Source of the DNA: Turritopsis dohrnii
Taxonomy: Eukaryota; Cnidaria; Hydrozoa; Anthoathecata; Oceaniidae
DNA length: 64,000 nt
Reading direction: 5' to 3'
Assembly: GCA_027922465.2 (NCBI GenBank)
Contig: BQMF02000344.1
Location: 186,001-250,000 of the forward strand
In this document: positions 57,901 through 64,000 of the stretch, in pieces
Position numbering within the stretch: position 1 is the first letter of the stretch
How the letters are laid out: every line of letters starts with the position of its first letter
Notes under the pieces: model-generated
Told to the model about the DNA's origin: nothing
Seen by the model: only the letters and a program-made list of their open reading frames with translations
Database searches by the model: none
Translations under genes and position numbers: made by a program

Positions 57901-58815
57901 CAACAATCTTCCAAAAGTTATCAGAAAGGACCACTTCCAGTTGTTTGGCTGTTAACCATACTGAAAGGATTTTCTGAGCAACACTTCCACACAAGACATT
58001 CAAACAGACTTTAGTTGTAGCTACAAATGCTAATAACATACTCAGAAATGTCAAGCACTTCCCAAATGATTCTTTTCGATCTATGACAGGTGTGTTAATG
58101 CTCCGATTACAGCATAATGATTTCAGTCTTTCGGATATGGCAGGTATATCTGATTCAACTAAAATCAATGGATTTTCACAATTACCGGTTATATTCGGTG
58201 CAGCTACAACACTGATATATGAAAAGTCCTTCCCAAGAATACAACTAAGCATATAGAAAAATAAACGAAAATAGTTTTCTCCCACTTCCAAGTCTTTCAA
58301 GGCATGTATTTCATCAAGTGCCTCACTGTAATGTATAATACAAAGATAGTTCAATTTGTAATTGCATAAAATGATCTGCTTGTCTCCATTACCAACAAGT
58401 CCAAGATCTATCTGAAAGTTCTTGGATATCTTATCTAAATTTAACTTGAATAGCTTACAATGCTCAATTACATCATAGTGTGTTACTATAACTGTGTGAT
58501 CAATGTGGAATTGGTCAGCTAGCTTTGACACATCATCATTAATCATATATGGCGGAGGAAAGTGAATTTTTTTGGTGATGCTATTTATGTTGTTCATGTC
58601 AATTTTGAAATATTCTTCAAAGAATATTTTACATTTCCTTATGTATTCCTCAAAATTCATAGGTAATGGCACCATCTTTCCACTTCTAACTAGAGTTACT
58701 TCTTTGGGCAGTTGTTCTCCAGTCAGAGTGACTTTCTGATATAGACCTTTACAACATGTATAAACAAGAACGTTTGGATCTTTTCGAGCAAGTTGTGATT
58801 CATGACCAGCTGTCT
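54917..58815 (-). CDS. Superfamily-1-like P-loop NTPase/helicase with fibronectin type III domain (partial)
   Basis: Four minus-strand exons (58815-56157, 56074-55799, 55641-55598, 55063-54917) join in exact phase at GT/AG sites; the gene is open at both ends. Counting from the first Met (58675), residues 1-230 are unassigned. Walker A G-G-Y-G-S-G-K-T lies at about residue 260, preceded by a Q-motif-like L-T-A-K-Q-L-E-V-V. Walker B H-L-I-V-D-E-V-D lies at about 372. A motif T-T-Y-K-G-C-R-G-L-E-F lies at about 685, like the late motif of UvrD/DUF2075-type helicases. A Ser-rich insert occupies about 470-540. Exon 2 encodes a fibronectin type III-like domain (…V-K-F-S-W-N-H-P… L-T-V-Y-A-I-C). 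Exon 4 has a short hydrophobic run (L-L-F-C-G-F-S-I-I-V-L), then a basic, charged tail. The frame extends 46 codons before the first Met, so the true start is in an upstream exon. Function is inferred only as a nucleotide-driven, multi-domain protein. Confidence 0.75.
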
Positions 58816-60810
58816 CTATAACAGAAACAATAAAGAATCAGAAAATAGATTTTATTAAAATATCAAAATGATTGTTACCTTATTATACTAATCCATAAAA
58901 GTACAACTTATTTTAGAGAGTGGCTAATTTTATGTAGTCAGTCTCTGGCTAATTTGCAAATTTTGATTGGCTGAATTTTTTTATTTTGCCATTTTGATTG
59001 GCGCTATAGCCTTATTGTTTTTCTAGATTTTTTTAGAGCAGTAAGTACATCCATGATTGAGGTTTTGAACAAAATGTCTATTGAAAATACATGTATCACA
59101 TCTTGCATAACAGTGCTGGAAAATAAAATTTCAGTTGAAAACGAAGATGAATTAACAATGGAAGTAAAAATATTTTAGTACATATTTATGATAGAAATTG
59201 TCCTGGAATGTAAAGAACTTTTAATTTGCTTATAAATATCAATTATATTACACTGAAAAGTAACAGAAGTGAAGAATACCGTTTAGTAGCATTTGGAAAT
59301 GGTTTGAAGGTTACAAAAGATGATCTCACTTACTTACATAAAGGCAAATGGCATCGAGTTGTGAAAATGAGAAGCGTGTTTACGGCTAGCAGTTTCCTAT
59401 TATTGCTGTCTCGTGTCACACATGTCTACTTCTTTTGTTAAATAGATTTCTTTATGTTAATTAATTTAATAGAGAACTCATAAATCAGCCTGTCTGTCTG
59501 TCTACTGCTATATGCATGGCTGTCATTTGGTCCGAGTTTTAATTATTATTCTTGAGTTAATATCCTCTTGTTTTACTTCACTGATATACATTGAAATCTT
59601 TTTCTTTTAGGCATGAGAAATAAACGTCACACCTAAACCAGAAGTGAAACTATTTGTTTAAATCATGGTGTTGAAGGTTGGTGAAAGATAGATTATTCAT
59701 TTTAATACTTTAAAGAAATTTTCACAAATTTCAGGAAAGGCCATTCATGAAAAAAAATAGTAGTAAATACCAGGTAATGTAACAAAAAGTCTATTCACAT
59801 TTACATGTGAACGCTTAGAAAACCGTTATTTTCGATGATGTCTCGATATTATCTTTTAGATCTTAAAGGCTTCACTTACACCATTACCTAAAAAGAATCA
59901 GCTGTCACATTATTTAGTGAAAAGATTATCTAGCAGAAAATTGTTGTCAAAATATGATAACAGAAAATCTGAGAAAAATTACACACAGGATCTAATAAAA
60001 CATTCAAGAAGTCATGAAGGTGAATCACGTATTTTTATGAGTGGTGTTGCAACACAATCAGTGATAGACTTCGAGAGAAAATGCCATGTATGAAAAATAG
60101 AACATGTATGAAAAATAAACTGCAACGTAAAAATTTAGTCTCTTTTCAAACGCGTAGGGAGTCATGGTATTATGTCGTGGTGTAGTATAAGTATATAGTA
60201 GATTGGTTTGTACTGTTCTTGTGTCCTTGTTAGCAGTTATTTTGTTTATAACGTTCAGTGTGACGAAAATGGTTTGATGTAATTGGTTATATTGTGTTGA
60301 TTAGTAAATTAGAAACTATATCATTTGTATAATGTTGATTAGTTAATTAGATAGTAGAGAGTTTATATATCGTTGAATAGTAAATTAGAAACTAACAAGA
60401 TTCGCAAAAATGCGACTATATATTTCCCCAAAGTTGCAAACATTTCATCAATTATTATGTGTACATTGATAACCATGAGAAAAAATGTATCATTAAATAG
60501 GTACAGTATAACTACCATCAACCTGATACTAAGATTGAATTTAATACCACAGAAAAACTTACTTTGAACTTATTATGAAATGAAGTTGTTCACGGTCAAA
60601 TGATAAGGTTTCTCTTAAAATTTTTTGCCGTGGAGTTAAAAAGTGACTGAGAAGTTACTATGGACACGTAGCTAAAAATTATAAGACCTAAATGCGACTA
60701 ATATTTCTCCTTAAACAACTGCATATCAACAACTCCATCAATGTGTAAGACAATTTCATCATGTATGATCTTTATTGTTGCAGAAGCTTGACAAGTTTCC
60801 TATCCTTTAT

Positions 60811-60848
<38 letters not shown>

Positions 60849-61345
60849 TCTCTCTCTCTCTCTAATAAGCATCCCATCTAGTCAAAAATATTTTTATAAG
60901 CACCCCTCTCCCGGGCGCTTGTAGAGTGACTAGACAGAAATTAGACTAGACTCAGAAATTTATAAGGGCCCGGGTGGTAATTAGAACTTTGAACAAAAAG
61001 CGAAAATTCTGTATATAATAGAAACAGAAGACTAAATGTCTAAATTTAAGTTATACATAAGTAAAAAATCTTATTTCGTTGCCATGAAAATATTATACAG
61101 TTGTTACAATTGCAATGCCTCGTTCACAGCTAGCAGCTAAGCAAATAACTATCAAAAGCAATCAAAATCTCTGAGTAACAAATATTACGTGTAACATTTC
61201 AAATTAGGACAGAATAGTTCAAGTATATATTCAGATAAACATCTCTCTTCAAAAAAATATGTTCACCTCATTGTTTATTTTGTGCTAAAAATGACCATAT
61301 ATAAATCCCAAATGGAAAAAAAAACTTTGGTAGTGAAAATACATA
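58816..61345. other. Non-coding; poly(C) and microsatellite
   Basis: The upstream exon(s) of the NTPase gene should lie to the right of 58816, but I could not identify them. About 59460-60720 is AT-rich without supported genes. A poly(C) run of 35 bases and an adjoining (CT)n occupy about 60812-60863. Confidence 0.4.
60812..60863. repeat. 35-base poly(C) run and (CT)n
   Basis: C occurs 35 times consecutively (60812-60846), followed by (TC)n. This is exceptional in such AT-rich DNA. The length is uncertain because homopolymers are hard to sequence. Confidence 0.8.
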
Positions 61346-61819
61346 CCTTAAAGGTATTAAATTTCGTGGGTACTTAATTTCGCGTTTGCAAAATTTTTAC
61401 TTTTCGCGGGTATAATTTCGCGATTTTCGGCTTTGGAAATTTTTCGCGGGTATTTAATTTCGCGATTTTCGGTTTTACGAAAATTTTCAGGGTATTCTAA
61501 TTCGTGTTTTTTTTTCGATAAAGGGAAACTAAAACAATAACAAACAGCAGAAATAGACTGAAACAGTAAAAAACTTGAATTAACTTGTTTATTTTACTCT
61601 CCCCTTCACAAGAATGCATTAGTTCTGCTAAGAATGCATGGGAAAAGAAAAATTTTCGAATGCAAAATTTGGCGAATTTAAAATTTCGGGTAGAAAATTT
61701 CGCGGGTATTTAATTTCGCGATTTTTGGTTTCGGACATTTTTTCGCGGGTACTTAATTTCGCGATTTTTATCGCGAAAATCACGAAATTTTCTACCCGCG
61801 AAATTTAATACCTTTAAGG
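61346..61819. mobile_element. 474-bp TA-flanked MITE, TAATTTCGCG-rich
   Basis: The ends CCTTAAAGGTATTAAATTTCGTGGGTA and its near-perfect complement at the right are flanked by TA (61344-61345 and 61820-61821). Inside, GGGTATTTAATTTCGCGATTTT recurs at least six times in both orientations. It is non-coding. Confidence 0.75.
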
Positions 61820-63063
61820 TATCCATAACCAAATCACTATATACATAGCTCAAAGTAGAAGTTCGTGTTCCAGCTTGATTTAATTTACAGACTGTCATTT
61901 GTATTGTGTTTTGATTTACGTTCGTTGTTCGTACAGGAAAATTGACAGTATATTAAATTTTGCAAAATAAAATATACGATATATACAGTATCAAAACAGT
62001 ATACGTGACCATGGAATTCATCCATAGCAAACTACGTTTCTGTTGTTGGATTAAATGACTATCCAAGGAAGCACACTGGACCAGATTCTGTCAAGTTATT
62101 ATGTGTCTCAATCCTGTGTTTTAAAATATTATACGCAATTAGTTTCTGACTTCTTATTTTGCTTCTTATTACTTGCTGCTCTTGTATGTACTTTTTGAAT
62201 TAACACACTGGTTGTTCTCCACATGAAAAGGGTTTCCTTTATTGTGGCTGGTGCATCGTGCTTTCAGTTCAGTTGGGCTACATTATATCAGGATGTAAAA
62301 TTAAAATAAATCTTCAGCCTGGCTATTGATAATGAATTTTCACCTTTGCACTGAAACCACAGCTTCGATGGTTTACTGTTCCAAGCATTTAATAACCAGT
62401 CACCATAACATTGTTTGTTGTCAACAAAAACAAAACATCATCATCATTACATCAATTTTTTCTGGTTTTTACACGTTCATTCAAAAGTTTTTACAAAGCT
62501 TTTTAAGACAACACTGAACTAAAACGATCCATTTCCATCATTTAACGTTTCATCTATTATTGAATCATTTTAAAAGCTAGCAGAAAAAAAACAAAAATCT
62601 TCCACTGTTCATCTGCTCTGCACTGACTGAAAAAAATGGCGTGCTGTAGGCTAGCCTCTGTTCTTATCTACTTTGGCTAGGCGAAAATTCAATACCGAAC
62701 CGCGACTATAAAAGTGAACGGAGAAGATGATGAAGAAGGAAAATGCCGGTTTTAACATATATTTCGCCCTATGGGGAAATATATAAAAAGATACAATGGA
62801 ACAAGAGAAGTCTTTCATAGTATATACAAGTGTTTGTTGAAAAAACACATGAGTTTTCTATGTCAGTTTGTTTCTGGTGATCAGCTTTACTAATTACTTA
62901 TACTTATGTTGGAGGATCCTGTATAATACTATTGGTGACTTGGAAGGACTAAGAGATGACTAATTCAATAGAAAACTTACTTTTGGATTTTCAATGATGC
63001 TTGTGGGCACTGTAGTCCAGCAAGATTTTATCTTTTCATTTTGTTTTTTGTTTTATTTCGCAG
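61820..63063. other. Non-coding with dispersed repeats
   Basis: 61960-62060 is an inverted match of 45830-45930. About 62455-62570 (TTCATTCAAAA…TTTTTAAGACAACAC…CCATTTCCATCATTTAA) matches 37930-38010 directly. No gene is seen. Confidence 0.4.
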
Positions 63064-63180
63064 TGTCTATGTGAAGCTCAAATGCCGTTTGATTTGGATT
63101 ATATGGGCGTAATCTTTGCAACAATCTTTGTGGGCTTTATTGACGTGATTATTTTCATAAAAAATGATTACACAAAGTGA
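63064..63180 (+). CDS. Possible terminal exon with a membrane helix
   Basis: An acceptor (TTTTATTTCGCAG) precedes an open frame in phase 0 reading C-L-C-E-A-Q-M-P-F-D-L-D-Y-M-G, then a hydrophobic segment V-I-F-A-T-I-F-V-G-F-I-D-V-I-I-F-I, then K-N-D-Y-T-K and TGA. A membrane helix with a short charged tail is a plausible protein C-terminus. No upstream exon was identified, so it may be chance. Confidence 0.25.
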   Translation, partial: CLCEAQMPFDLDYMGVIFATIFVGFIDVIIFIKNDYTK

Positions 63181-63479
63181 GGATGCTGCGGAAGCCTGTG
63201 TGTATTATAATGTATTCTTGAGGACATTGTTGTGTGTAGATGTGGAAGTGTGTTTGTTTGTATCTGTGCCAATTATTTGTTTTGTATGTGACATGGTGTA
63301 GTTTTGTGTACAGATGTAATGGGGTATTGAGAGGGCGATGCTAGTGTAGTGTGCATCAGTCAATATTGTGAGAGATATAATCATTATGCGTACCACAAAA
63401 CCTTAACACATTTTGGGTCTTCAGGTGATCATCTTTGGGTATCTTTAAAGGAAAAGTTCATTTTTCATCACCCTTAAGC

Positions 63480-63618
63480 TGCAAAGACAGGGACTTCACA
63501 ATTTCAATTTCAGGTGGAATGTGGATTCCCACATTAACCCACAAATGCTACTGGTACTATGTAGATGATGCTGCTGAGGTATCTCGAGTTGAGGAGACTT
63601 TACCCGGGGACTTCCCTA
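63480..63618 (+). CDS. Possible internal exon of a gene running off the window
   Basis: Between a TTAAG-type acceptor at 63479 and a GTAAGT donor at 63619, the plus strand encodes a Cys/Trp/Tyr-containing stretch (C-K-D-R-D-F-T-I-S-I-S-G-G-M-W-I-P-T-L-T, then H-K-C-Y-W-Y-Y-V-D-D-A-A-E). Its composition is unlike the surrounding AT-rich DNA and resembles real coding sequence. I do not recognise the domain. Confidence 0.4.
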
Positions 63619-63624
63619 CAGTAA

Positions 63625-64000
63625 GTAGTATGAGAATAGCTACCATGAAGGACAGAGAAAGCCTACAAAAACTATAGCTTATTTGAGGTAGCTTATTTAA
63701 TTGCGAAAAAATGGCTGTCTGTACACTGACTTTCACAATATTCTCGAAGTGGAAAAACTTCATGGCGTAAAATTTGATGTACTATCTTATAATAGAAATG
63801 CATGTGCTGATTTTATTCGATATATTTAGTCAAATATTAGATCAAAACTAGTAACCCTGTTAAAAAAATTTTACGAGGTGCAACTTCGAAAAAGATGTGT
63901 CAAAATCGCCTTTCCTGTGTGGAAACCCGGTGACTAAAACTTAAATCACACAACCACAACTGGAAAGTGTACCCATGATAAAAAAAATGTATGAGATCGT
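63625..64000. other. Window edge, nothing assigned
   Basis: Probably intron if the exon at 63480-63618 is real; no further exon is recognisable before the window ends. Confidence 0.35.

Overview
This is eukaryotic, AT-rich, intron-containing and repeat-dense animal DNA. The best clue to its source is a cluster of four small multi-exon genes. Each encodes a signal peptide, an acidic propiece and an Arg-rich C-terminal peptide that resemble the arminin antimicrobial peptides described from Hydra: an N-D-A-K-P-W-R-R junction in gene 1 and a G-K-K C-terminus in three of the four. Together with the transposon content (an rve-fold transposase, DIRS-like and LINE fragments, many MITEs), this points to a cnidarian and probably a hydrozoan. 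The species is inferred; nothing in the window proves it.

Layout. 1-5.5 kb: no convincing gene; a tRNA-derived SINE, MITEs and repeats. 5.58-13.9 kb: arminin-like genes 1 and 2 on the + strand, separated by a decayed LINE whose 5' end is inverted. Gene 2 appears to have two alternative terminal exons that would give different mature peptides. 14.5-20.4 kb: transposon nest with a truncated LINE, an rve-type transposase (411 aa) convergent with a spliced RING-finger gene carrying an in-frame stop, and a 966-bp TIR element with a clean 9-bp target duplication. 21.1-21.7 kb: two joinable exons of an unrecognised minus-strand gene. 22.96-34.09 kb: a direct tandem segmental duplication, each unit carrying one minus-strand arminin-like gene (3 and 4).

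34-41 kb: mostly non-coding, with a foldback-type element (37127-37900), a DIRS-like retroelement fragment (38136-38819) and a small TIR element. 41-45.4 kb: an approximately 1.1-kb unit repeated in tandem; three units each carry one 126-bp, phase 1-1, minus-strand exon encoding exactly one 42-residue TPR, so this is an exon-duplication array. 46.5-49.5 kb: two further non-autonomous TIR elements. 49.5-54.9 kb: repeats and a SINE. 54.9-58.8 kb: four minus-strand exons in consistent phase, encoding a superfamily-1-like P-loop NTPase/helicase followed by a fibronectin type III domain. 58.8-64 kb: repeats, a 35-base poly(C) run, and one or two weak plus-strand exons at the right edge.

The arminin-like genes share one plan. 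The 5' exon encodes the signal peptide, three or four short phase-1 exons encode the acidic propiece, and the last exon encodes the cationic peptide with a conserved C-x6-C loop (C-[VK]-[KN]-x-P-x-[LF]-C). Exons 1 to 4 are well conserved and the last exon is divergent, as expected for secreted host-defence peptides. All splice calls were made by eye from GT/AG sites and phase agreement; no transcript data or database search was available.
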